Part shown: piece after piece, positions 1-6,699 of the stretch
How positions within the stretch are numbered: position 1 is the stretch's first letter
Layout of the letters: each line of letters opens with the position of its first letter
Assembly: GCA_964576715.1 (NCBI GenBank)
Contig: CAZNWE010000036.1
Coordinates: forward strand, 1-40,982
DNA length: 40,982 nucleotides
Origin: SLRI01 sp964576715
GTDB taxonomy: Bacteria; Pseudomonadota; Alphaproteobacteria; Geminicoccales; Geminicoccaceae
Direction of reading: 5' to 3'
Made by a program: the position numbers and the translations under genes
Notes under the pieces: model-generated
Database searches by the model: none
What the model saw: the letters and a program-made list of their open reading frames with translations, nothing else
Told to the model about the DNA's origin: nothing

Positions 1-188
1 GTCTCTTGAAGAGCCGCTGAGCACGGGCCGGCACCGGGCGGCAGGTCCTGGATGGCCGGCCTTGGCGCTGGTATCGTCGCGGTATCGTTGGGCGGGCGTG
101 GCAGCAACACCGGCCAGGGTCTTCGATCGACGCCAGCAAGCTCACCGCGCGTAGCAGCAGAACGCCGCGCGCAAGGAGGGAGAACGCC

Positions 189-1016
189 ATGCCGGGCACC
201 GAGCAGCCGACGATCGCACACGATGCCAGGGCCGAGCTCGAACCGGCTATTCTCGCCGGACTCGAGGCGCTCGGCGCCGGCCGAACGCCTTCGCTGGACG
301 ACCTCGCCGCCGTCGGCGAGTTCCACATGGGTGGCCATGCCGCGACGCTCGAGCTCGCCGCGGCGTTGCCGCTCTCCCCCGAAAGCCGTGTGCTCGACAT
401 CGGTGCCGGCATCGGCGGTACCGCGCGGCACCTTGCGGCGGCGCACGGCTGCCGGGTCACCGGCATCGACCTCACCCCCGACTATGTCGCGACGGCGCGC
501 CAGCTGACCCGCCTTCTCGGCCTCGAGCACCAGGTCGATTTCGACGTCGGGAGTGCGCTCGATCTGCCGTTCGCCGACGGCACGTTCGATGTCGCGACGC
601 TGCTCCATGTCGGCATGAACATCGCCGACAAGGCACGGCTCGCCGCCGAGGCGCACCGTGTTCTGGCGCCGGGCGGCACCTTTGCCGTCTACGACGTGAT
701 GCGCACCGGCCCGGGCGAGCCGAGCTTCCCCGTGCCCTGGGCGACGACGCCCGCGACCTCGTTCCTGGCGACGCCCGAGGACTACCGGGCAGTGCTCGCC
801 GCCGCCGGCTTTACGGTCGAGAGCGAACGCCGGCGCACCGACCTGGCCCTCGCGACTTTCCGGGCGATGCGCGAGCGGCTGGCGACGCGCGGCCCGCCGC
901 CGCTCGGCCTGCACCTCTTGATGGGCGAGACGGCACCCGCCAAGCTCGCCAACATGGTCGTCGGTCTCGAAGTCGGCACCTTTGCCCCGATCGAGCTCGT
1001 CGCCCGCGGTCGCTGA
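189..1016 (+). CDS. SAM-dependent class I methyltransferase
   Basis: A 275-residue cytosolic methyltransferase. Motif I, which binds S-adenosylmethionine, is clear at residues 68-80 (VLDIGAGIGGTAR), followed by a second acidic strand end (GIDLTP) and a post-motif segment (LDLPFADGTFDV). The N-terminal stretch FHMGGHAATLELA resembles the lid region of small-molecule methyltransferases related to sarcosine/dimethylglycine and UbiE-type enzymes, so a small substrate is likelier than a macromolecule; the actual substrate cannot be read. The start is well supported by an AAGGAGGGAG ribosome binding site about 7 nt upstream. No partner gene is adjacent: the next gene starts 100 bp later behind its own ribosome binding site. 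The 188 bp in front show no gene I can support. Confidence 0.85.
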   Translation: MPGTEQPTIAHDARAELEPAILAGLEALGAGRTPSLDDLAAVGEFHMGGHAATLELAAALPLSPESRVLDIGAGIGGTARHLAAAHGCRVTGIDLTPDYVATARQLTRLLGLEHQVDFDVGSALDLPFADGTFDVATLLHVGMNIADKARLAAEAHRVLAPGGTFAVYDVMRTGPGEPSFPVPWATTPATSFLATPEDYRAVLAAAGFTVESERRRTDLALATFRAMRERLATRGPPPLGLHLLMGETAPAKLANMVVGLEVGTFAPIELVARGR

Positions 1017-1116
1017 TCGCGATCTGCCCTCACATTCCGGTGCCCTGTCGACGTACCGTCGTGGCAAGCTGCTACGTCGGGTCTAGAATGCACCTGCACA
1101 TCGGAGGAATAGGCAC

Positions 1117-1899
1117 ATGATCAAGGGCAAATCCGTCGTCATTACCGGCTCGACCAGCGGCATCGGGCTCGGCATGGCGGAGAAGTTCGCGGCCGCCGGC
1201 GCCAATGTGACGCTCAACGGCTTCGGCGACGCGCATGAAATCGAGACCATCCGCGCCGAGCTCGCTGAAAGCATGGGCGTCGGCGTCGTCTATTCGCCAG
1301 CCGACGTCAGCAAGCCCGACGACATCGCCGCGATGTTGGCGATGGCCAACCAGGCGCATGGTGGCGTGGATATCCTGGTCAACAATGCCGGGGTGCAGCA
1401 CACCGACGCCGTCCAGGATTTCCCACCCGAGAAATGGGACCTGGTGCTCGCCACCAACCTCTCGGCCGCCTTCCACGCGACCCGGCTCGCCTTGCCGCAG
1501 ATGCTCGAGCGCAATTGGGGGCGCATCATCAACACCGCCTCGGCGCACGGCCTGGTCGCGTCGGTGCACAAGGCGGCCTACGTCGCCGCCAAGCACGGCA
1601 TGGTCGGCCTGACCAAGGTGGTGGCGCTGGAGACCGCCGAGACCGGCGTCACCTGCAACGCCATCTGCCCGGGCTGGGTGCTTACCCCGCTGGTCGAGCG
1701 GCAGATCCAGGATCGAGCGGACGAGAACGGCACCAGCTTCGCCGAGGAGAAGCGGCGGCTGCTCGTGGAGAAGCAGCCGTCGGGTGAGTTCGTCACGGTC
1801 GAGCAGCTGGCTGACCTCGCCCTCTTCCTCTGCTCCGCCGGCGCCGCCCAGATCCGCGGCCAGGCGATCGCCATGGACGGCGGCTGGACCGCCCAATAG
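1117..1899 (+). CDS. bdhA: 3-hydroxybutyrate dehydrogenase
   Basis: NAD-dependent D-3-hydroxybutyrate dehydrogenase (260 residues), interconverting 3-hydroxybutyrate and acetoacetate in polyhydroxybutyrate and ketone-body use. It is a classical short-chain dehydrogenase: cofactor loop TGSTSGIG at 10-17, NNAG at 89-92, catalytic Ser142, Tyr155 and Lys159. Family-specific stretches typical of BdhA are present (WDLVLATNLSAAFHATR, GWVLTPLVE, MDGGWTAQ), which separates it from generic SDRs. A GGAGGAA ribosome binding site precedes the ATG. The stop codon shares one base with the GTG start of the patatin gene (TAGTG), indicating translational coupling. This gene pair recurs in alphaproteobacteria from general knowledge. 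Confidence 0.93.
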   Translation: MIKGKSVVITGSTSGIGLGMAEKFAAAGANVTLNGFGDAHEIETIRAELAESMGVGVVYSPADVSKPDDIAAMLAMANQAHGGVDILVNNAGVQHTDAVQDFPPEKWDLVLATNLSAAFHATRLALPQMLERNWGRIINTASAHGLVASVHKAAYVAAKHGMVGLTKVVALETAETGVTCNAICPGWVLTPLVERQIQDRADENGTSFAEEKRRLLVEKQPSGEFVTVEQLADLALFLCSAGAAQIRGQAIAMDGGWTAQ

Positions 1900-2936
1900 T
1901 GGCAGCTCGCCGGCCGGCACCCCGCCGCCTCAATCTCGGCCTGCAGGGCGGCGGTGCCCACGGTGCCTTCACCTGGGGCGTCCTCGATCGGTTGCTGGAA
2001 GTGGAGGAGCTCGAGATCGTCGCCACCTCCGGCACCAGTGCCGGGGCGATGAACGCCGCGGTGATGGCTTATGGGCTGGCGATCGGCGGCCGGGACGGTG
2101 CCAGGGCCAGCCTCGCCGAGTTCTGGCGACGGATCGGCGAGGCGGCGCGCTTCTCGCCGATCCAGCCCTCGCCGCTCGATCGCTGGCTCGGCCTCGGCAA
2201 CATGGACCTGTCGCCCGGTTGGCTCGCCTACGACAACCTGTCGCGCATGTTCTCGCCCTACGAGCTCAATCCTTGGAACTTCAACCCACTGCGCGACGTG
2301 CTCGAGGACGTCGTCGACTTCGCGGCACTCGCCACGCATTGCGGGGCGCGGCGCGTCACGCTCTATCTCACCGCGACCAATGTCCAGACCGGCCGGATCA
2401 AGGTCTTCGAAGGCGAGGAGATCGGCATCGACGCGGTCATGGCCTCGGCCTGCCTGCCCTTCCTCTTCCAGGCGGTCGAGGTGGACGGGCAGCATTACTG
2501 GGACGGCGGCTATTCCGGCAACCCGCCGATCTTTCCGTTGATCTACGGCACCGACTGCGCCGACGTGCTGATCATCCAGATCAACCCGATCAACATCGCA
2601 GCTGTGCCGACGACGGCGCCGGCGATCATCGACCGGATCAACACGCTGTCGTTCAACTCTTCGCTGATGCGCGAGATGCGCGCGATCGATTTCGTGTCGC
2701 GGCTGATCGACGAGGGGGTGCTCGACCGCGAGCGCTACCGGCGGCTCAACATCCACACCATCGACGCCGAGGCGGCGCTAGCGCAGCTCGGCGTCTCGTC
2801 CAAGCTCAACGCCGATCCGGCCTTCCTGACGTCGCTGTTCGAACTCGGCCGCGATCGCTGCAGCGCGTTCCTCGACGCCCATCTCGACAAGCTCGGTGTC
2901 GCCAGCTCGACCGACATCCGCGCCAAGTTCCTTTGA
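1899..2936 (+). CDS. Patatin-like phospholipase family protein
   Basis: A 345-residue serine acyl hydrolase of the patatin family, expected to cleave acyl esters of lipids. The oxyanion loop GGGAHG lies at 17-22, the nucleophile elbow GTSAG at 45-49 (Ser47), and the catalytic aspartate of the DGG motif at Asp202, so the Ser-Asp dyad is intact. There is no signal peptide or membrane segment, so it is probably cytosolic or peripheral. The GTG start overlaps the bdhA stop by one base, so it is very likely translated from the same message. Its coupling to bdhA suggests a role around polyhydroxybutyrate granules or lipid, but that is inference. It converges on the bactofilin gene; the 34 bp between them contain no evident terminator. 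Confidence 0.9.
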   Translation: MAARRPAPRRLNLGLQGGGAHGAFTWGVLDRLLEVEELEIVATSGTSAGAMNAAVMAYGLAIGGRDGARASLAEFWRRIGEAARFSPIQPSPLDRWLGLGNMDLSPGWLAYDNLSRMFSPYELNPWNFNPLRDVLEDVVDFAALATHCGARRVTLYLTATNVQTGRIKVFEGEEIGIDAVMASACLPFLFQAVEVDGQHYWDGGYSGNPPIFPLIYGTDCADVLIIQINPINIAAVPTTAPAIIDRINTLSFNSSLMREMRAIDFVSRLIDEGVLDRERYRRLNIHTIDAEAALAQLGVSSKLNADPAFLTSLFELGRDRCSAFLDAHLDKLGVASSTDIRAKFL

Positions 2937-2970
2937 CACGGCGGTCGGTCGGCAGGCGGAACGACGGCGA

Positions 2971-3528
2971 TCAGCCGTGCTCGGCGCCAGCCAAGGCCGG
3001 GGCGGGCTCGGCCGGCTTGCTGGTCGGTGTGGTGATCAAGGTCGGCGCGGCGGCCGCGGCCTCGAGGATTTCGATCGAGCCGGAAAGCCGGCCGCCGCGC
3101 TCGACCTCGAGGTCGCCGTAGCGGATCGTCCCGTCGACCCGGCCGGTGCTGCGAACCAGCAGGCGGCCACGCACCGTGAGCTCGCCCTCATAGATGCCGC
3201 TGATCGTCGCTTCCTCGACCGCTGCCTTGCCGTTGGTGAAGCGGCCGGATTCGGTGATCTCGATGGCTTTGGTGTCGTTGAGGGTGACCTGCACACTGCC
3301 CTCGACCACCAAGAGGTCGCAGGCGGTGATGTCGCCGGACAGGCTCAGGCCCTCGCCGACGATGAGCCGCTTGCCGGCAGCCGTGTCGGCCGCTGGACGC
3401 GACTCCGGGGCAGCTGCCGGAGCCGCCGTTGTCGCGGCTGCCCGGGTCGGCAACGGCGCAGGCGCCGCCGTCTGGGCGGCTGACAGCGGCGCGGCGGGGC
3501 TGGATTCCTGGTCTTTCTTGCGGAACAT
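2971..3528 (-). CDS. Bactofilin (polymer-forming cytoskeletal protein)
   Basis: A 185-residue bactofilin: a small protein that polymerises without nucleotide and scaffolds envelope or morphogenesis factors. The N-terminal 50 residues are a low-complexity Ala/Pro linker after a basic start (MFRKKD). The core, about residues 53-160, has the regular six-residue periodicity of a right-handed beta-helix, with turns such as GEGLSLSGDI, VEGSVQVTLND, SGIYEGELTVRG and GRVDGTIRYGDLEVERGGRLSG. The C-terminus is again Ala/Pro-rich and disordered. A GGGAGAG ribosome binding site precedes the ATG. No M23 peptidase or other usual bactofilin partner is adjacent. Confidence 0.88.
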   Translation of the reverse strand: MFRKKDQESSPAAPLSAAQTAAPAPLPTRAAATTAAPAAAPESRPAADTAAGKRLIVGEGLSLSGDITACDLLVVEGSVQVTLNDTKAIEITESGRFTNGKAAVEEATISGIYEGELTVRGRLLVRSTGRVDGTIRYGDLEVERGGRLSGSIEILEAAAAAPTLITTPTSKPAEPAPALAGAEHG

Positions 3529-3642
3529 CGGTGATGCTCTCCCGGTACTGTGGCGTGCGGTGTGTCGGTACGACGATCGCTGACCGCGTTCTACCAGGGG
3601 TGGCTGGCTTTACCAACAAGAGACCGCAGGTTCGGCCACCGG

Positions 3643-4572
3643 TCAGCCGAGCGGTCCGAGCTCGCGGGCGAGCCGCTGCACGATCGCGAGCCCAAAGGGC
3701 GTGGGCGCGAGGCAGGGTTCACGATCATGAACCTCTTCGAGTTCCAGTCCGAGACGCAACGCCACCAGGCGCTTGCCATAGCACAGCAGGGTCGGGATCG
3801 ATTGCATCACGAAGGTGATCGCCGGCAGCGCCTGCCGATAGCGTTGCTCCGCCTCGTCCAGCCGACCGTCGCGGAAAGCCTCGAAGGCCTCGACCTGGAC
3901 GTCGAAGCAGTCCGGGGCCGGGATCAGTCCGGCGCAGCCGGCACGGAGATTATCGGTCAGCTCCAGCCCACCGCGCCCGTTGAAGACGGCGAGCCGTCCG
4001 CCGGTCGCCTCGATCACCTGCGCAACCTCGACCGCCGACGCCTCACCCTTGAGCAGACAGCAGTTGGGGTGCTGCTTGGCGAGCGCCAGCAGCCCCGCGG
4101 CCGAGAGCCCGACACCGAGATATTGTGGCGCGTTCTGGATGGCCACCGGCAGCCCGGCACGGTCCGCGACGGCGCCGAAGAAGCGGATCAAGGCCGCCTC
4201 GTCGTGATCGGCGTCCGGCGGCGGCTGGAGGATGACCCAGGCGGCACCGGCCTCGGCCGCGACCCGGACGAAAGCGCTTTGCTCCTCGACGCTCCGGCCG
4301 AACACGGTGACGGCGAGCGGTATGCGGCCGCCGACCGCGTCGGCGACGACCTCGAGAACCTCGTGGCGCTCGGCGAGGGACAGCTTGCCGACCTCGGTTG
4401 CGAGGCCGAGACAGGCGAGCCCGTGCGCCCCGTGGGCGACGCAGGCCGCGACCTGCCGGCGCATCAGGACGGGGTCGAGCCGGTTGGCCGAATCGAAGAA
4501 GGCATAGACGATCGGGTGGATGCCTCGCAGGCTGGACCCCGCCGCCACGCCGCCGGTCCGGGCTTCAGCCAT
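3643..4572 (-). CDS. Dihydrodipicolinate synthase / N-acetylneuraminate lyase family protein
   Basis: A 309-residue class I aldolase-fold protein of the DapA/NanA family. The Schiff-base lysine is present in LLKGEAS, and the beta/alpha-barrel pattern covers the full length. The position that carries the conserved tyrosine of DapA (YNVP in classical members) reads IQNAP, so a glutamine replaces the tyrosine. Sugar-acid dehydratases such as 2-keto-3-deoxyarabonate dehydratase carry a similar IQDAP-type motif. I therefore read it as a 2-keto acid lyase or dehydratase rather than a lysine-biosynthesis enzyme, which would suit the other sugar-acid genes in this window. The substrate is not determined. 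It stands alone, with an insertion-sequence scar upstream. Confidence 0.8.
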   Translation of the reverse strand: MAEARTGGVAAGSSLRGIHPIVYAFFDSANRLDPVLMRRQVAACVAHGAHGLACLGLATEVGKLSLAERHEVLEVVADAVGGRIPLAVTVFGRSVEEQSAFVRVAAEAGAAWVILQPPPDADHDEAALIRFFGAVADRAGLPVAIQNAPQYLGVGLSAAGLLALAKQHPNCCLLKGEASAVEVAQVIEATGGRLAVFNGRGGLELTDNLRAGCAGLIPAPDCFDVQVEAFEAFRDGRLDEAEQRYRQALPAITFVMQSIPTLLCYGKRLVALRLGLELEEVHDREPCLAPTPFGLAIVQRLARELGPLG

Positions 4573-4748
4573 GCCGAGCGATCCCCGTCGCCTCGCGTGG
4601 CCGCAGCCACGCCGGCAATGGTGCCGAGACCCTGACCATCTGCTGCAGACCCCATCGGACGCGCGCTCTCTGTCCGAAGTAGTCGATCATGCCCGGCTTG
4701 CCTAGCTCTGCCGGGTCACGAAGAGACCTCGTCGTCGCCGAGCCGCAT

Positions 4749-4844
4749 GGCCAAATGGGGACATGTGTGGACGGCCAAAATGGGGACACCTCCCTTCTTA
4801 ACCACTTCGGCCAAATGGGGACATTTCCCTTGTTAACCACTTCC
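4749..4844. repeat. Three direct repeats resembling an IS21-type transposon end
   Basis: Three direct copies of a GGCCAAA(A)TGGGGACA core lie at about 4749, 4773 and 4809. The last two extend into a shared ACCACTTC tail (TTCTTAACCACTTC and TTGTTAACCACTTC), giving a unit of about 36 bp; the first copy is short. Multiple short repeats inside the terminus are a known feature of IS21-family ends, and no istA or istB gene is present, so this looks like an orphan end left after deletion. The family assignment is from memory and is uncertain; the repeats themselves are seen directly. Confidence 0.55.
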
Positions 4845-4916
4845 CGGTCAACAGTACCGGGTACCTTTGACACAACTTAATCGAGGTAGCCCGCGATATG
4901 CATCATGGTTGACGCG

Positions 4917-5135
4917 CCTAGCCCAAGCCTCTGATCAGGCTGAGTTTTTGGGTGCTGATGCCAAAACTCGGGATTGGAGGGAGCATGCCAGCCACCCTTG
5001 AGGCCACTCTGCCTTTGCCACGCCTGTCACCGGTGAAGGGCAAGGCGGTGACCGCCCGGTTTGACGGTGGATCGCTGCCCTCGGACGCCGGGCTGCTGGC
5101 GTCGTGCCAGGTGGTGCGGCGGCTCGACGTGGTCA
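4917..5135 (+). mobile_element. Left-end remnant of an IS1380-type insertion sequence
   Basis: The stretch starting near CCTAGCCCAAGCCTCTGA and running through a GGAGGGA ribosome binding site into a transposase start codon has the layout of the left end of an IS1380-family element. Only about 220 bp remain. Similarity to a transposase stops abruptly near 5134, where the reading changes to unrelated sequence. No right end is recognisable downstream. It sits between the IS21-like repeats and a toxin-antitoxin pair, so the area has taken several insertions and deletions. Confidence 0.55.
4985..5134 (+). pseudogene. Truncated IS1380-family transposase, N-terminal 50 residues
   Basis: The 50 codons from the ATG encode LPRLSPVKGKAVTARFDGG then LPSDAGLLA, matching the start of IS1380-family DDE transposases, which run to roughly 400-450 residues. 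None of the catalytic acidic residues is included, so the fragment cannot be active. A GGAGGGA ribosome binding site is intact. After the codons for RRLDVV the frame continues into Arg-rich junk, so I place the break there. The family assignment rests on recognition of the N-terminal pattern. Confidence 0.6.
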
Positions 5136-5282
5136 CGCGGCGACGGAGGTTCCGGTCTGCGGGCCGTAGACGAGCGTGCCATCATCGAGGTCGGCGTGCG
5201 GGATCTCGTCGCGCTCGCGGAAGTAGTCCTGGCTGAAGATCCACGGCGCCCGGTCACCCTGTTTCAGGTTGAGGGGGGACAC
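5133..5282 (-). pseudogene. Unrecognised coding fragment beside the insertion-sequence scar
   Basis: On the minus strand a 49-codon frame runs from a GTG inside the GGGAC/GTCCC palindrome to a TGA at the IS1380 break point. It reads as natural protein (APWIFSQDYFRERDEI, then DLDDGTLVYGP) rather than the Arg/Ser-rich sequence typical of shadow frames here. It abuts the transposase break exactly and has no ribosome binding site, so it is probably the 3' end of a gene destroyed by an insertion or deletion. I do not recognise the family. Confidence 0.3.
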
Positions 5283-5287
5283 GTCCC
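5276..5287. repeat. GGGAC-AC-GTCCC palindrome
   Basis: A short palindrome with five-base arms GGGAC and GTCCC around AC, followed by a run of T. GGGGACACGTCCC-type sequences are common at the edges of small REP-like or transposase-associated elements. Its place between the coding fragment and the antitoxin gene fits a fourth mobile-element trace. A single copy is weak evidence. Confidence 0.35.
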
Positions 5288-5378
5288 TTTTTTACCAATT
5301 GCCGGCGCGTGCGCGTCGAAGCGCTTGTGGTCGTGGGGCGTTGCGACTACAAATCATGAAAGTGAGATCATTACCTGG

Positions 5379-5636
5379 ATGCACCCAATGCCCGACATCG
5401 GCCTGCGCGAAGCCAAGGCGCATTTGAGTGAGCTGATCGATCGGGTCGAGCATGGCGAGACGTTGACGCTCACCCGGCACGGCAAACCGGTGGCGCGCAT
5501 CGTGCCCATCGCCGAGCGGCGGCCTGGGCTCTTGAAGGGTCGGATCGGCATGGCGGACGATTTCGACGAGCTGCCGGACTGGCTGGTCGATGCTTTCGAG
5601 GGTGGTTCCGCCGACGATGCTCTGCTGCGGCCCTGA
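5379..5636 (+). CDS. Type II antitoxin, Phd/YefM family
   Basis: An 85-residue antitoxin that should bind its own promoter through the N-terminal Phd fold and neutralise the toxin through a flexible C-terminus. The diagnostic start IGLREAKAHLSELIDRVEHG and then LTRHGKPVARIVP matches the Phd/YefM pattern. The C-terminal 35 residues (DDFDELPDWLVDAFEG) are acidic and typical of the toxin-wrapping tail. Two ATG codons are possible, at 5379 (MHPMPD) and 5388 (MPDIG); neither has a strong ribosome binding site, and the longer form is given. The PIN toxin gene begins nine bases after its stop, as in a single operon. Phd antitoxins paired with PIN toxins are common. Confidence 0.88.
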   Translation: MHPMPDIGLREAKAHLSELIDRVEHGETLTLTRHGKPVARIVPIAERRPGLLKGRIGMADDFDELPDWLVDAFEGGSADDALLRP

Positions 5637-5645
5637 ACAGAGGCC

Positions 5646-6029
5646 GTGAGCGCCTTGCTCCTCGACACTCATGCGCTGCTCTGGTGGCTCGACGACGACA
5701 AGCGGCTCGGGCCCAAGGCGCGGCAGGCGATCGTGGCGGGCGAGGTCTTCGTCAGCATCGTGTCGCTCTGGGAGATCGCGCTGAAGCACGGGCTCGGCAA
5801 GCTGGCCATAGCGCCGGAGCCGGTGGCCCATGCGGTCGACCGCAGCGGCTTTGCCATGCTGGAGCTCGCCCGTCACCACTGCTTCGCCGTCGCCCGTCTT
5901 CCCGACCACCACCGCGATCCCTTCGACCGGATGCTCGTGGCCCAGGCAGAGGCCGAGCGGCTCCCGCTGATGACTGCCGACCGGCGCCTGGCCGCCTACC
6001 CCATCAACCTCCTCCCCTGCACCGCCTGA
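5646..6029 (+). CDS. Type II toxin, PIN-domain ribonuclease (VapC-like)
   Basis: A 127-residue PIN-domain toxin, a magnesium-dependent RNase expected to cleave specific cellular RNAs when free of antitoxin. Conserved acidic residues are in place: the first Asp in LLDTHALLWWL, Glu in SLWEIALK, and the Asp residues of RDPFDRMLVAQA and TADRRL. This subgroup with the LDTHxLLWWL start is the one usually paired with Phd antitoxins, as here. The GTG start lies nine bases after the antitoxin stop. A long repeat-rich, gene-free stretch follows, so the operon ends here. The pair sits beside insertion-sequence remnants, consistent with acquired DNA. Confidence 0.88.
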   Translation: MSALLLDTHALLWWLDDDKRLGPKARQAIVAGEVFVSIVSLWEIALKHGLGKLAIAPEPVAHAVDRSGFAMLELARHHCFAVARLPDHHRDPFDRMLVAQAEAERLPLMTADRRLAAYPINLLPCTA

Positions 6030-6141
6030 CGGCAGCGCTCCCCCACCAACCCGCCCCATCACAAGCAACCGGATGGGCGCGGGAAGGCGTGCCTTCCCGC
6101 CTCTTTTCCCCTCCGCCCCCGCCGAACTCGCATGACGGCTT

Positions 6142-6341
6142 CCATAAGGAACACTTATGCGAATTCATGTGCCTAAGCATGATCGGGCCGACCATGCGCC
6201 GCTATGCGACGCATCGAGGCTCGGGTTGCGCCGCTCTATGCGCCATGCAGCTGAGCGATGCGCCGCCATGCGCGCCATTTGTCATAATCTTCGACGCTGG
6301 ATGCGCCATTAGCATTCCTTATGGCGCATATAGCGGCGCAT
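6142..6341. repeat. Interleaved inverted repeats (CCATAAGGAA and ATGCGCCGCTAT)
   Basis: CCATAAGGAA at 6142-6151 recurs inverted as TTCCTTATGG at 6315-6324. ATGCGCCGCTATGCG at 6194-6208 recurs inverted at 6325-6341 with a two-base insertion. The heptamer ATGCGCC is also found at 6238, 6258 and 6301. The right-hand copies are adjacent to one another while the left-hand copies are separated, so the unit is not a simple transposon terminus. Recombinase or partition-type binding sites could look like this; no recombinase gene is in the window. Confidence 0.45.
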
Positions 6342-6404
6342 TTCGCCGATTCGGCGACGAACAAACCCGCGAACGAACCCAGAACACGACGAACGAACCC
6401 GCCG

Positions 6405-6424
6405 CTCGGGTTCAAAAACCCGAG
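6405..6424. other. Perfect hairpin within GAACCC repeats
   Basis: CTCGGGTT and AACCCGAG form a perfect eight-base-pair stem around a CAAA loop. It is embedded in a series of GAACCC motifs, three of which share the ten-mer GAACGAACCC (6371, 6391, 6453), plus TCGAACCCGGG near 6435 and TTGAACCCGGG near 6651. No T-run follows the stem, so a classical intrinsic terminator is unlikely. It may be structured RNA or a protein binding array. Confidence 0.45.
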
Positions 6425-6699
6425 GAATCGACGATCGAACCCGGGATCCTGCGAACGAACCCGGACCGACAGGATGTCGCATCCGAAGCCGTTATAGGAT
6501 TTTTATCAGAAGCTTGCGACGCACGGCTCGCGCGAAAGCTGCGCATGGCGGTCGACTGGGTCAACGCGGGCGGCGGACATGGCGAACGATCCCGACCCGG
6601 CTTGACCCCGGTGGTGGGAGATGATAGGATCATGAACCTATTCAAACAGAGTTGAACCCGGGAGCGCGCACGGTCGCTCCGGTCGTCCCGCAGCACCGG

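Larger units (their letters stand above)
6030..6699. other. Gene-free repeat-rich interval
   Basis: About 670 bp without a supportable gene. Open frames cross it, but their translations have no recognisable domain and no ribosome binding site. It holds ATGCGCC heptamers in both orientations, a CCATAAGGAA inverted pair, a perfect eight-base-pair hairpin and several GAACCC motifs, each listed separately. Composition is less GC-rich than the flanks around 6120-6340 and 6490-6520. It lies directly after the toxin gene. An integration or recombination site, a non-coding RNA or a decayed mobile element are all possible. Confidence 0.5.

Noticed and set aside
1578..2756. Long minus-strand frame opposite bdhA and the patatin gene (392 codons)
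   Set aside because: Product is His/Arg/Asp-rich without a domain and lies opposite two well-supported genes; typical antisense frame in high-GC DNA.
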